From positions 14,722,360-14,786,359 of the forward strand of contig OX393571.1 of NCBI GenBank assembly GCA_947652115.1: a stretch of DNA of 64,000 nt, in the 5' to 3' direction. This DNA is from Blastomussa wellsi (Eukaryota > Cnidaria > Anthozoa > Scleractinia > Plerogyridae). Below are positions 32,281 through 43,326 of this stretch, in pieces (within the stretch, counting starts at the first letter, position 1; each line of letters begins with the position of its first letter). The notes beneath the pieces were generated by a model. It was given only the letters and a program-made list of their open reading frames with translations. It did not search any database and was not told where the DNA came from. The position numbers were made by a program, and so were the translations under genes.

Positions 32281-35200
32281 TGAATATTAGAGTTTTGTAA
32301 TCTTTAACAGCTCTCTAGAGACTGTAAGTTGTACATATGAGTGATGACTAATTTACATTCTAAGATTTGTGATGTAGTAAATAAAATAAATAATGATTAA
32401 AACAGAAGTTTCAGGTACCTTATATTTTGTTTTTGTATTTGCTTTATACAAAGACGTTTTGACTATAAAAAAATTCATGTGCAATGCTTGCAACATAGGC
32501 AACCGTATACCAGTAGATTTGAAGTTATTGGCCTCAAAAAAGTTGAAAAATAGGCTGTATTTAGCCTCTTTTGATGTTGCCCACCCAAAATGTGTTTATT
32601 GGGTAGGTGTTAATAAATCCGTGCTAATAGGCATTCTTCAACAGTACTGATCAAATGCCAAAGAGTTATCGTGATGGGAATGTTAAAACTAATACACGTG
32701 CAATTATGAACCATCTTGAAATAAGATCATGCAAGTATTTCTTGAAGACATGCCAGAAACAAAAACACAGAGAACCCAATACAGTAGAACCTGCATTTTC
32801 CAAGGTAGCTTAAACAGGTTCTTATATGAATGGTGTTCACTGGGATTTTAGGCTATTTAGGTTCCTATTTAATTCAGAATAAATATGGAAGAATATTGGT
32901 ACTGTCAGCTCTCTCTCTCCCCCACTCCCTCCCTACTACCCATCCTACGAGAGAGCTTGCTCGCAGGCTAGTTTTTACACCAAATATGGATGTAATTGTG
33001 ACTAAATGACTTCAATTTAAACATAATAAAAACCCTGTTTTAGTATAGCTTGTTTTTCTTTATTCGTGAAATCTAATACCCAATTCACACCAAAGCTTCA
33101 TAGAAGTCACTAAGGGAAGGGTACGTTTTTTCTTCATGCCTGTTATTGGATCGGTGTAATCAAAGAAATAGCGTTCCGGTCCAGAGGCTTTTCGCGCGGG
33201 TCATCAAAGACCAAGAGCCTCTGGCACCCAGGGTAGGGTAATTCTCGTCAGTTTTGTCCTTTTCAAATCTTGACACAACTTATTATTGGCGCTCACAAAC
33301 AAAATATGTGTTATATTTTCAGTAATTTTGTTTCTTATTTTACTTTTTCGTTTATCGACTTTCTTTGATTTTTTTATTCTTTTTTTATTATCATTTTTGC
33401 CGAAAAGAAAGTGGGTGCGCGGTCCCTGTTTCCACGTGCCGGATGTCAAACGGAGAATCGTGATTGGCTCGTGTACCTTGGGAAACAAAACACTCTTCCA
33501 ACTTAATTACCACGTTCATATAGTGCCATGGGTGCTTAGTGTGATCTTTTTGACGTATCCATGGATATTTACCACGGGGAATCTACCTCGGGAATGTCGG
33601 TCACACTCGCTAAATGCAGTTTCCCGTGGTAAAAGGCTCATTTACCACGGCAAAAGTGCCCCGTGTAACCGCTGGTTTTTCACAGTCACCCTCGACAAAT
33701 TAAATCAATTGAGTCGCGCTCGCGGTGTATCTTTGAAAGGTTACCTACGTAGTGCGACAATTATACTGGAAACATGGTGGCATTGTTCGAGAGAACTTCA
33801 ATTAAGCCGACTATGGTTGTTATTCAAAACAACATGAGTACATAAGTAGCTTAGCCCGAGGAGTTTCCGCGATGATTACGAGAAATCGTCCCATAGTGAA
33901 GTCACCAAAACGTTCAGGACAAATCAAGGTATGAATAGTAAGTTTTATTAGTTTTTGTGCCCTTTAGTGTGTGTTTCCAATGGCCCTTAAAGCATACTTT
34001 GGTCTGCTCCAGTGATTTCTGAGCTTGTCTGACTTAAGCGGTTCTATGTAAGATCATCGTGTTCTCCTCTAGAAAATCCCCTTATACTTTATGCCAGTGA
34101 TTAGTTAGATTAGTAACTAGCTCTAAACAGAAGTACCCAACGAAGGTTATTATCGAAATCCATTCATTAGTGGCCTAGATGATAAGTGGGCATGCGCAAA
34201 GGCATTTTCAGTTAATTTTTAACTACCGTGGGAAAAAAATATCAGCTAGCAATTATTTAATAGCCGTTTTCGCCAACCAGCATCCGTAATGTTCTGGCTT
34301 TTTCCCAGCCAGGAACATTTATTCACCCTTTTCTGTAAGGTATGTTTATGTTCGTCCCCTTCTGCCGTCGGGAGTTTCCGGTTCAGAAAAATTCCAGTAA
34401 ACAAACGTCAGACAGAGAGGAATCGATTTGTATTTTGAGCCAGCAGCACAAAAAGTATTTAAAATCCCAAGCAAATTTATTTTGGAGTTGATCTCCCAGC
34501 AAGATTTCGTAAAACCAAAAAAAAAATTTACCAGTCAGTTAAACAATGAAAAAAATTGCCAGCCAGATTAACATGGGCCTGTGGAGCGGATATTTTCTGG
34601 AGCGGTTTCGTTGGGTACTTCTGTCTAAACAGCGTTTCTTGTTATCGAAAGGACTTCGGATTTGCTAGCCTGAATCAGTGATCTCGCAGGACACGATAGT
34701 TGGAGGCATGTAGTTGATTCGAAAACAGTAATTTTACCTTCCCTTACACTTCACTTCACACTTTATTATTTTTTATTATTTTCAAATTAAATGTTACAAA
34801 AAAAGGCATGCTCGCAACTAGCAATAGCTAATTTAGACGGGTTATGCCTTAATAGCCGAATAAAAAGGTATACGAAAACAGAAATTAACTAATAAAGTAA
34901 AAGGGAAAAATACAGTATTGAGTAACGACAAGAAAAACCGTTTCATTGACCTAATTTAAAATATTAAAGGCACAGCTACTGTTTATGTTAGTTAGAAGAG
35001 GACAGATCAGAAGAAGTATTACCAGAACTTAATAATTGTATAATCTCAGATAAATCTATATAAGAGTCTTGTGAACCTAAAATTTTTGAATAAAATTTGC
35101 TTGAGTATGAAAAACAGGCAATAACTATTGCTACACTTAGCTGAGTGCAAAAACACTCAGAATGCCCTTGTCGTAGCTGTCTAATAGACTAATAACATTA

Positions 35201-35744
35201 AAAGAAGATATCTGAACTTAATAGCCGAAAGAGTTCGGATAATGCTTAATAATGCTGATCACGACCAACAACCATCGCTATTGAGTTCGGAGGTCATCAA
35301 GAAAGTCGTTAGCTTCTTTTGACTTGATTTCCTTCAAAAAGCATTAACAAAATCTGGTCGAGGTCTGAAGTAAAAACGAACGCAAAAAGGATCGGATGCT
35401 TTCTGAAAAGGTGTTGGTAATGTAAAGCAGAATTGTTGGAAAATCCTTCTAGGATCTGTTGCTGGAAATGTGTTGTTTTATATCCCCTTGGTAGGGGCGG
35501 GTCAAGGAATTTTTGATAGGGGGGTCCAAACTTTGCCTCAGTGGAATAATTATTGGCGATCATCTCATTGCGAGAATTTCAGTGTTAAACAAGTAGTAAA
35601 AAATCAGTTAGGGAGGGGGGTCCGGATCCCCCCTCCGACCCTCCCCTGGATCCACCACTGCTTAGACCCCAGTGATGCATAACCCAAGAGCTGTTGCCTT
35701 ACTTAAATACCTTTCCATCATATTTTCTATATATTTTCAGTGAG
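32281..35744. other. Gene-poor intergenic stretch
   Basis: 3.4 kb between the 561-aa gene and the 89-aa gene. Contains a repeat terminus GCCTCTGGCACCCAGGGTA (33219-33237), a repeat-like segment at ~35490-35670 ending GGATCCACCACTGC, and AT-rich non-coding sequence. A possible non-coding first exon of the next gene ends at ~33928 (ATCAAG/gtatga). I see no credible additional protein gene; the 184-codon frame at 33286-33837 has no family resemblance. Confidence 0.5.
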
Positions 35745-36014
35745 ATGGACGTGAGTTCATCGAGTGAACAGGACACGGCAGGTCTGTCCAAGCAACTGAA
35801 GGCGGAAAAAGAGAAGGAAAACAAACAAGAAACGAAGGCCGAAAGAAAACCGCGATTTCGACATCTGACGGATGAAATGCTAGAAAAATATAGCCAAGTA
35901 AGCGAAGAGTCAGATCTGTATCGAAAACAGTATGAAGAGGCGGTTTACAAAGTTTATGGAACACTTCCCCCTAGAAAAATGCCTCCCAAGTCAGCCAAAA
36001 AGAAAGGAGAGTAA
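35745..36014 (+). CDS. Small charged 89-aa protein with a YEEAVxKxYG motif
   Basis: I do not recognise this protein. The coding exon begins just after a good acceptor (atattttcag/TGAG) so an upstream 5' UTR exon is expected; ATG at 35745 follows an in-frame TGA. It is highly charged: residues 15-37 are Lys/Glu-rich, residues 38-60 probably helical, and QYEEAVYKVYGTLPP lies at 62-76, ending in a basic tail (KKKGE). AATAAA at 36092-36097 lies 78 bp after the stop. The motif recurs in the two 129-aa proteins at 40129-40518 and 41779-42168. Size and composition would suit a small structural or axonemal protein, but that is speculation. Confidence 0.7.
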   Translation: MDVSSSSEQDTAGLSKQLKAEKEKENKQETKAERKPRFRHLTDEMLEKYSQVSEESDLYRKQYEEAVYKVYGTLPPRKMPPKSAKKKGE

Positions 36015-37044
36015 CGTTCAGGCTATAAACACGATCTGTACACGGTTGCACTAACACTTACAGAACGATTTTGATTAAAATTCCTCATGTGAATAAACCA
36101 TTTCTTCCATATTTGGTGTGTAAAATACGAATCGATATTTGTTCGTGCACAGGCGTTATGTTACTGTTCCGAGAAGCGAACAGTTCGAGAAAAAAATGTG
36201 ATCAGTGTGTATTTCTGAAGCTAACCTGCGATCAGGCGTCTTTTTGTGTTAGGGAGGGCATAATTGCAGGCTACTCTGAAGCCAAATGTAGGTTTTGAAG
36301 TTTAGTGTCTCTTAAATGTGACTTAATATTCTCACACAAGGCCGCCCATTGTGAAACACCTTTTCTGGAAGCTTTTAAACGTCAAATTGTAAAGGTTAAA
36401 AATTTGCAATGAAGAACTTTTCCTGCCGAAGAATGGCCGGGTACCTCAGTTTCAAAATATCGTTACTGCAATTACATTCCTTTACTCGCTTTTTTCGATA
36501 ACTGTGAAGTAGGCCGCGTGTAGTTAAGTTAGCAGAATTGGCCCTTCGCCGCAGACCTGCATTCAGAAAAAACCTGCATTGTGCACGTTTATCATAATCT
36601 GCGCGGTGAGTTCTCCCAGCAAATAGCTCACCCACACGAGGCATAAGCAGATTTAGGGGAGGAGCCGAGGGGGCGCGGCCCCCCTTTTTTCTTGTATTTT
36701 CAAAACGTTTTCGTAATCTATCTTCCGAAACGTTAACGTTTCGTAACTTTGATTCAAAAATACGACCACAATCCATCTCCCTAAAAGTGAAGTTTTCATT
36801 CGGGGAGTGGGGGGGGGGGGGGGGGGAGTGGGTGGGTGTTTTACTCGTGCCACTCTTTCGGAATTTTCTGGATCCGCCGACCCCTGAAGGGGCATATCGC
36901 ATGACGATGAGCCTTGCCGCAGCGACAAAATCACTTGTTGTTCGCATGTAGGAGACATCGCATCCCTGCAACATTTTGTCCCTGCGACATATACCCAACG
37001 AAGTTCAACGACTTTGCCCCAAAATTCTTGTTGCACGGGCTTAA
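36015..37044. other. Intergenic repeat-rich sequence
   Basis: 3' UTR and flank of the 89-aa gene, then repeat-like sequence: a GGGGCGCGGCCCCCC hairpin near 36671-36685, a G-tract at ~36810-36826 and CTGCGACAT-type motifs near 36960-36990 that recur after 38200. Open frames on the minus strand here run through these repeats and are not supported as genes. Confidence 0.5.
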
Positions 37045-37935
37045 GGTGATTCCCTAATATTGCACTGCGCATCCTTACTGCGCATAACAAAATGGTGGCC
37101 GTAAAAAGGAGCTTCTGCAGAAAGATTCTTAAATGGGGTTGATTGAAGTGTAGGTAGGTCGGTTTTTTTACCAAGATATTTTTAATGTTTCGAAATTTGT
37201 ATAACGTATAAAGCGTTAGTGTGTCAGTTGTTGAGTTGGACATACCGAGGATGGCTGTTAAACTTGTAATGAGCCACTACATTGGCATTTAAGCTCCCAC
37301 TCTATCATATATAACGTCCCAATTGCCGTATCTCGATGAACGTTCTTCAAAATATGTTTTCGATGCTGTCTTCCACCTTCCTAGGACCTTCTAAGTTTAT
37401 GCCAGTTTAAAAACTCGCCCCAGTCTTCTCTCAAAAATCGGAAGAAATGCAGGTTGTGCGCCCCATTCGGCAGCTCTACCGCGTTAACGAGAATAGTGAG
37501 AATAGTGTTTACTTTCAATAAAAAAATTAATTGCCCGAAATCTATGGCTAGTTTTCTGAAAATTGAACTAAATATTACGGATTAAGCTATGAATGGTCGA
37601 ACAGCGCATATCAAACATACGTCTATTTTGGAGGTTACAGTGAAAACAAAATTATCCAATGACATTGTTTTGGTACATAAGTGAATAAACAATAGATTCA
37701 AATCAAATGTTGTGTGATGTGTTAAGGAAAACTTGGAGCTTAGTTGTCTAGTTTTGGGTTATGCGCAGCTGTTGCCAGAGAAGCGTAAATAGCCATATTC
37801 GCCAGCACTGTCACGTGGAAACGAGCACGGTGACCCCCACTTTTTATTACGTTTTTATAATTTTCTTGACTTGTTGCAACTATGTACCAAGTTTCATTGG
37901 AAATCTATGACGGGTTCTTTTACTAGGGAATCACC
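37045..37935. mobile_element. TTAA-flanked inverted-repeat element (piggyBac-like, non-autonomous)
   Basis: TTAA at 37041-37044 and 37936-37939 bracket an 891-bp segment with ends GGTGATTCCCTA and its exact reverse complement TAGGGAATCACC. A TTAA target duplication is the hallmark of piggyBac-type insertion. No transposase frame is present. The right end lies inside the 250-bp tandem duplication, so a second copy of the right terminus is found near 38174-38189. Confidence 0.75.
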
Positions 37936-38288
37936 TTAAAATCATCAAAACACCCGAGGGAGCATGTCGCAACCTCGTTCCCATGATGAGAGATCCTGGG
38001 AACGAGGTCTAGCATGTCGCTGCGACATGTTCCGGAGAATAGCCATATTCGCCAGCACTGTCACGTGGAAACGAGCACGGTGACCCCCACTTTTTATTAC
38101 GTTTTTATAATTTTCTTGACTTGTTGCAACTATGTACCAAGTTTCATTGGAAATCTATGACGGGTTCTTTTACTAGGGAATCACCTTAAAATCATCAAAA
38201 CACCCGAGGGAGCATGTCGCAACCTCGTTCCCATGATGAGAGATCCTGGGAACGAGGTCTAGCATGTCGCTGCGACATGTTCCGGAGA
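37789..38288. repeat. Exact 250-bp tandem duplication
   Basis: Positions 37789-38038 and 38039-38288 appear identical base for base by eye. The unit includes the right end of the TTAA element and the palindrome CTCGTTCCCATG...CTGGGAACGAG followed by CATGTCGCTGCGACATG. Either a very recent duplication or an assembly artefact. Confidence 0.93.
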
Positions 38289-38396
38289 CATGCCACTACA
38301 TTTTCATGTATGTGTAGGCATTGCGAGTATGTCACTACTTCATGTCGCTGCGAGATGTTCCTGCGTCGTGTCCCCTCCTGTGTAGGCACCTTTAAA

Positions 38397-39010
38397 TTTT
38401 ACTAATTACTGATTAGCGTCGTAATTAAACAGTCATAATAACTAATTAGCGTCGAATTTAAAAATATTTATTACTGGTTAGCGTCGTAATTAAATGATTC
38501 GAATGACTAATTAGTGTCGAATTAAATAGTATTAATTGCCGATTAGTGTCGTGGTTAAACAGTCTTAACTACTTGGCATCGAATTTAACAGCACTAATTA
38601 CTGATAAGCGTCGTACTTAAATGGCAGGGGAGCTAGTTAGGGCCGGTTGTCGCAAGTCAGAGCCGGCGGGCGCTAACTGGATGGTGACGGCGGCCAATTA
38701 AGGCGGTAGGCTGCTAATTAGGGCCGCTAGCGGCTAATTGGCGCCGATTTGGCCCGGATCTGGCTAATTAAGGCGGCAGGGGGGGCTAATTAGGGCCGGT
38801 GGTAGCAAGTCAGGGCCCTAGGCGCTAATTGGATGGTGGGCACTAATTGGATGGTGACGGCGGCCAATTAAGGCGGTAGGCTGCTAATTAGGGCCGCTAG
38901 CGGCTAATTGGCGCCGATTTGGCCCGGATCTGACTAATTAAGGCGGCAGGGGGCTAATTACTGATTAGCGTCGAATTTAACATTATTAATTACTGATTAA
39001 CTTCGTAGTT
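38397..39010. repeat. TAATTA-rich repeat array with two unit types
   Basis: About 0.6 kb. At both ends are AT-rich units of 33 and 32 bp that alternate: type a starts ACTGATTAGCGTCGTAATTA, type b starts ACTAATTAGCGTCGAATTTA. In the middle is a GC-rich version (GCTAATTAGGGCCG, GCTAATTGGCGCCG, AATTAAGGCGG), in which a ~110-bp block is repeated at a 170-bp offset (38675 and 38845). TAATTA, the core homeodomain-binding sequence, occurs about 13 times. Related motifs continue sparsely at 39660-39860 and 40985-41145. Confidence 0.85.
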
Positions 39011-40128
39011 AGAAAACTCTTTAATGAACAATTAAAAAGTTCTAATTTATTTCGATGGAAACAATAACAAGACCTGTAAATAAGCTTGAACTAGCATAGG
39101 ATATCATCTGCTGTCCATAAAGAAAAATATGTCTATTTATATTAGCGTGTGGGAGACGCAGACTCCGGATAGTCTCCTTCGCAGTTGTTATTAGAGTCGG
39201 CTGCGAAGAAGACTGGGCTCCGGATCGAACGGACAGTTTATACACCAAGGTGTATAAATGGTAACCGGCAAAATAATGCCGAGGGTAACCAAGGCATTCA
39301 ATTCTAACCGCACCGTTTGGGGCACTATGGCTATCCCTAAAAACAAACTATAGCTTGAAAAATAAATGTCTATATAAGAAACATGTGTCTATATTTTGGT
39401 GTAACAAGCAACAATCGTAAGAGCCTGTAACGGACTTTCTATTGAAGCTTATGGAGGAAGAATGTGTATGACGTAATTCAAGTACTTGTTTATCAGAAAT
39501 TTGTTTCCAAATACGGGAATGCATGAATGATGTAAATTAGTTGTTTACCTTATCTCCAAATATGGTTATTTTTTCCTCACAACAAGCTAGTGACGCAAAA
39601 GGCGCGAAGATATTGATGTCCAAATATGGTACTGTCTTTCCAGAAGGCTTTGGAAAATTTGCCCTAATTGCTAATTAGCCTTATAATCAGTTTCCAAACT
39701 ACGTTTTTACTAAAAAGGGTCGAAATTTAATTGTTCTTATAATTAAATTTACTGTTGAAATTTAGCAGTCCCAATTAAATAGTCCCAAGTACTAATTAGC
39801 GTCAACATGCAAGTCCTGATTAGACTAATTAATAATTAGTATTTAAATTAAGTAATTTTAATTAATGTGTAAAAGATGCAGCACTCTACAGAATATGTTT
39901 ATATTTACATATTTTTTCCATTTTAACAACGGTAGACGATCGTGATTAGGTGTATAGTTTATCGTTCATTTGAAATAAGTACAATATTGAGAGAAAGGAA
40001 AAGAGAACTTAAGGGGATAATCTCGATTTATGTTATTGCGCAAGAGATCTCTCGTCATAATGTTTCGTTCAACAACAATAGTTACTATCGGGATAGTTCA
40101 TTCCCTTGGTAACTTAACAGATTCTTCG
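39011..40128. other. Intergenic region between TAATTA array and first 129-aa gene
   Basis: Contains a short hairpin around TAGTCTCCTTCGCAG (39169-39205), a degenerate SINE piece with CAAGGTGTATAAATGG (39246-39261), and scattered CTAATTAGC motifs at 39672 and 39793. No gene seen. Confidence 0.5.
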
Positions 40129-40518
40129 TCAAAAATACAATCCATAGGCTTTCATCACTTCTTCTTCATAATTTTTCGTTTTCGCTTTGACCGAAAGCCG
40201 ACTACACTGCCAAGGCTGTCCCGTCACAAACGGGTTTTGTATCAGTTTGCTTTTCCTTGAGTCATTTTCTCCGCTTTTGGAGCTCCCGTTTTCGTTCCCC
40301 ATGGTCAAGGTAGAGTGGCTTTCCTTCCATCTGGTGTGGCTTGGTTTCAAGACAACAGCCGACTTTCCTTGGAAACTTGAATAACATCCATGGACAGGAA
40401 AGACCCCATAGGCTTTTAAAACAGCGTTTTCAAATTGCGATAGTTTTTTTTCTGACTGTTCCACTGGTGCGTCATTAGTCTGGTGAGTGGTGTATCTTGG
40501 ACACTTCATCGCCAACAT
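40129..40518 (-). CDS. 129-aa protein with two KAYG motifs, copy 1
   Basis: I do not recognise this protein. It is a single-exon open frame starting at ATG 40518. The motif occurs twice: QFENAVLKAYGVFP at 28-41 and NYEEEVMKAYGLYF at 116-129, the exact C-terminus. Between them are THTRW-like (SHTRWKES, 60-67) and PFVTGQPWQ (96-104) segments. There is no signal peptide or membrane segment. The neighbour at 41779-42168 is a diverged duplicate of identical length, with THQ, LKPS, RWK, GNE/KNE, FVTGQPWQ and both motifs conserved while intervening residues vary. That pattern supports a real, constrained gene. Confidence 0.7.
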   Translation of the reverse strand: MLAMKCPRYTTHQTNDAPVEQSEKKLSQFENAVLKAYGVFPVHGCYSSFQGKSAVVLKPSHTRWKESHSTLTMGNENGSSKSGENDSRKSKLIQNPFVTGQPWQCSRLSVKAKTKNYEEEVMKAYGLYF

Positions 40519-41778
40519 AGCAATCTCTATCTAGCAATTGCAGGATACGTGTGTGATTCTACTTGTGTACCTATATTATTTACTGCCTCAAACGTCAAAA
40601 CTCTCTATTATATATTAGCGCATGAAAGCCCTCAATTCTCACCACACCCTGTTACCATGGCATCGGCACATGGCGGTCATCTTTAAGGGATTAAAATGTT
40701 ACTTTCTTTCAGCAACAAGAACAGACACAAAAAAATATCAAAGTTGAAAAAATAAAAAACGAACGGCATCAGACAGCGCATTGGTATTGAAAGTTAAACT
40801 TTTATCGGCCGCGATGAAAGCGTTGGTATTTACTCGTTCGTGGCTTCGATATTTCATCATCAACATGCCTGCTGGCCTCGAAAAATATCGGACTTCCGGT
40901 TTAACTGCGCATGCCTAGCAGGAAGGTACGAAGACTAATTTTTTCTAATACAGCGAATTAACCGGAACTGTTGTCGGCGAAAGTATTTAATTAATTAGCT
41001 CTAATTACTAAATGCCGACGAAATTAGTTGGTCCCTATTGCTAGTCATCGCCGAAAAATATAAACATTCTCGCAACAAATTTAGCGGGGTTGTACCGGAA
41101 TTGTTGTCGGCGAAAGTAATTTTTTCAATTACTAATTAATTAGCTCTAAGCCGAGAGGAATAATGCCCCGCGGTTTCTAGGGCATCAGCAAAACAGATGA
41201 AATAAACATTCGCGCAACAAAGTTAGTGGGGGTTGTTGTTTTCTCTTTTTCTTTTCAAAACAACTGAGTTACATAATTAAGATTTCTCTTAGCTATTGCC
41301 CAATACGTTTGGCAAAATTTGATTTCCATGGCAACAAACAGAAAAGGTACATTAACCATTTAATAGCAACCATAATGGTTAATAACAGACAATAAGTTAG
41401 AATTCAATCAATCTGAAGGACTTGGCATTCAGTCACTTTTTGTTTATTTTTCATTCCCTTCTTGTCATTCTACGGTTTGTTCGATTTCCAAAAAAAACTA
41501 GCCCCGAAAGTCATGGAGATAAATTAACTTCAACTAGTGTCTCGACTTAAATTTTATTCGCTCCGTTTCATTCAATAAGTCTCCAGGACTCGAAAGACAA
41601 TATGGAATTAAAAGTAAAGGTACAAGGCTATATATATATTTAGGAAAAATTCTTTCGTACTCTCATTACAACAGTTGTGTTTTACGCAAGAGATCTCTCG
41701 TCACAATGTTTCGGTCAAAAAACGGTTACCGGGTTAGTTCATTTCGTTGATAAGTCAACGACTCCCCTTTGGGGTCTT
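40519..41778. other. Intergenic spacer between the duplicated 129-aa genes
   Basis: Upstream region of copy 1 and downstream region of copy 2. A pair of near repeats lies at ~40965-41000 and ~41090-41120 (ACCGGAACTGTTGTCGGCGA, ACCGGAATTGTTGTCGGCGA) beside TTAATTAGCTCTAA. The upstream block 41285-41440 recurs at 42465-42590. TTTATT at 41553-41558 could be the polyadenylation signal of copy 2. Confidence 0.55.
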
Positions 41779-42168
41779 TCAAAAAAAATCTCTCAAAAAT
41801 AGTCCATTCGCTTTCAGTACATCTTCTTCATATTTTTTCGTTTTAATTTCGACCGCACTTAGAGCAGTCTGCCAAGGCTGTCCCGTCACAAACGAGTTCT
41901 GCATCAGTTTGCTGTTCATCGAGTCATCTTCATCGCTTTTGGTGCTCCCTGGTTCATTCTTCAGGGTGAAGGTAGAGCCCCTTCTTTTCCATCTGATCTG
42001 ACTTGGTTTCAAATCAGCATATTTCCATTGGGAACCTCCATGTATAGGGACGATTCCATAGGCTTTTAAAACAGCGTACTCAAAGTGTGATTGGTTTTGT
42101 TTTGACTGTTCCGTTTCTCTATCATCGTATTGGTGAGTGGTGGGGCTTGGATGCTTTATCGTCAACAT
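41779..42168 (-). CDS. 129-aa protein with two KAYG-like motifs, copy 2
   Basis: Tandem paralogue of the gene at 40129-40518, same strand and same length. Start ATG 42168. Motifs: HFEYAVLKAYGIVP at 28-41 and KYEEDVLKANGLFL at 112-125, with Asn replacing the central Tyr in the second, followed by RDFF. NSFVTGQPWQ lies at 91-100. Relative to copy 1 there is a 4-residue deletion after residue 45 and four extra residues at the C-terminus. Small in-frame indels with preserved motifs argue that both copies have been under protein-level selection. Product and function unknown. Confidence 0.7.
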   Translation of the reverse strand: MLTIKHPSPTTHQYDDRETEQSKQNQSHFEYAVLKAYGIVPIHGGSQWKYADLKPSQIRWKRRGSTFTLKNEPGSTKSDEDDSMNSKLMQNSFVTGQPWQTALSAVEIKTKKYEEDVLKANGLFLRDFF

Positions 42169-42756
42169 GTTCTAGACTAAGCAAAATACTTCAATGTGAG
42201 CTGGAATTATAAATCATTTACTGGGCAAAAGTCAAATCTCCCCATTAAAAATTAGCATATTTTCGTAATTCCTTTTTCGGGCATTCAATTCTTACCCCGC
42301 ACTGTTACTATGATTACCGAAAAAACAAACAACAACAAGTTCTGGAAGAGCGGAGGGAAATGACGGAGATGAATTAGCAACGGAATAATGTCTCGCGGTT
42401 ACTTGTTTGTTTTTTTATTTTCCAGTAATAACAGAGATATTTCCTAGTGTAAAAGATATGCCATTTGGTAATCGCTCAATATGTTTCAATAATATTGATT
42501 GCCATGGCAACTGAATAAGCAAAGGCACATAATAGCAACTATGATTGTTGATAACAAACAATAAACTACAATTCATTCAGAAGGACTTTTAAAGTTGGCA
42601 TTGAGCTTTCACTCATTTCATCCACTTCTTCTTCTTCTCATTCTCATTCTTCTTCTCATACGGATTGTGTTACTTAGTTGTTATGAAAATGGTTTTTATT
42701 CGCGCTTCACGGGGATCCGGGCAATTTTTTTTACGGCACGATTACTAAGTTCGCGT

Positions 42757-42942
42757 AGCCTGCGCGTAGCTGGCGGGATTCGCGGCGCAGTTTTTGGGTA
42801 CGCCGGCTTTGGAGTGGCGAAGCCGCGGGGGGATTGGTGAGGAGTCGAGTCGAGTTTCCACTCGCGCGTCTTCTCGCGGGCTTCGCCCGCGAATGCTGAG
42901 TAGCTCGAACCCTCAAACCCCGCCGTCTACGCAGGCTATATA
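42757..42942. mobile_element. GC-rich MITE-like element
   Basis: Left end TAGCCTGCGCGTAGCTGGCGGG; the right end is its diverged reverse complement (CCCCGCCGTCTACGCAGGCTA). The interior is GC-rich with a GCGGGCTTCGCCCGC hairpin. TAGCCTGCG-type ends are scattered elsewhere (e.g. 927, 55621). Confidence 0.65.
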
Positions 42943-43280
42943 GCTAAAGCTCGTGGTGCTTGGACGACAAGAGCGTATTTAGTTGTCGTGACGGTCATAT
43001 TTGTTTATTTTCGTGCGGTTGTTGACTGTGAAAAGCCGCAGAAGTGCAAGAAGGGCGAAAATGGTTAGTGTCGAGACCACAAATACGTAATTACGGAAGA
43101 GCTACTTGCTCGAGTTGCTCAACTTCCGGTAGGGTCCGCAGTTTACCGACTTCACTAGGATCAAATAAGACGCATGCGCAGACGTTTTGCAGCGGTTTTA
43201 ATTACAGGTATCCAATTAGTCTCCTTCGTTGCGTGGCATCCCAAAAAACGGCTGCGAAGGAGACTAGAATCAAATTGATA

Positions 43281-43281
43281 G

Positions 43282-43326
<45 letters not shown>

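Larger units (their letters stand above)
40030..42600. repeat. Tandem gene duplication (two units of roughly 1.4 and 0.9 kb)
   Basis: Homology extends beyond the two 129-aa frames. The 3' flanks share AAGAGATCTCTCGTCA and TGTTTCG (40050-40075 and 41690-41717). The 5' flanks share CCATGGCAAC, TAATAGCAAC, TAACA(G/A)ACAATAA and AGAAGGACTT-like blocks (41285-41440 and 42465-42590). So promoter, gene and 3' end were duplicated together. Confidence 0.75.

Noticed and set aside
33286..33837. 184-codon open frame on the plus strand
   Set aside because: Hydrophobic start comes from T-rich DNA; no domain, no splice logic, and no resemblance to a known family.
33844..33928. Short coding first exon (MITRNRPIVK...) spliced to the 89-aa gene
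   Set aside because: Joining to the acceptor at 35740 puts an in-frame TGA immediately before the ATG, so at most it is a 5' UTR exon with a short upstream frame; no transcript evidence.
36396..37243. Two ~200-codon open frames on the minus strand
   Set aside because: They run through repeat sequence and a G-tract (Pro run) and cross the left end of the TTAA element; no coherent protein features.
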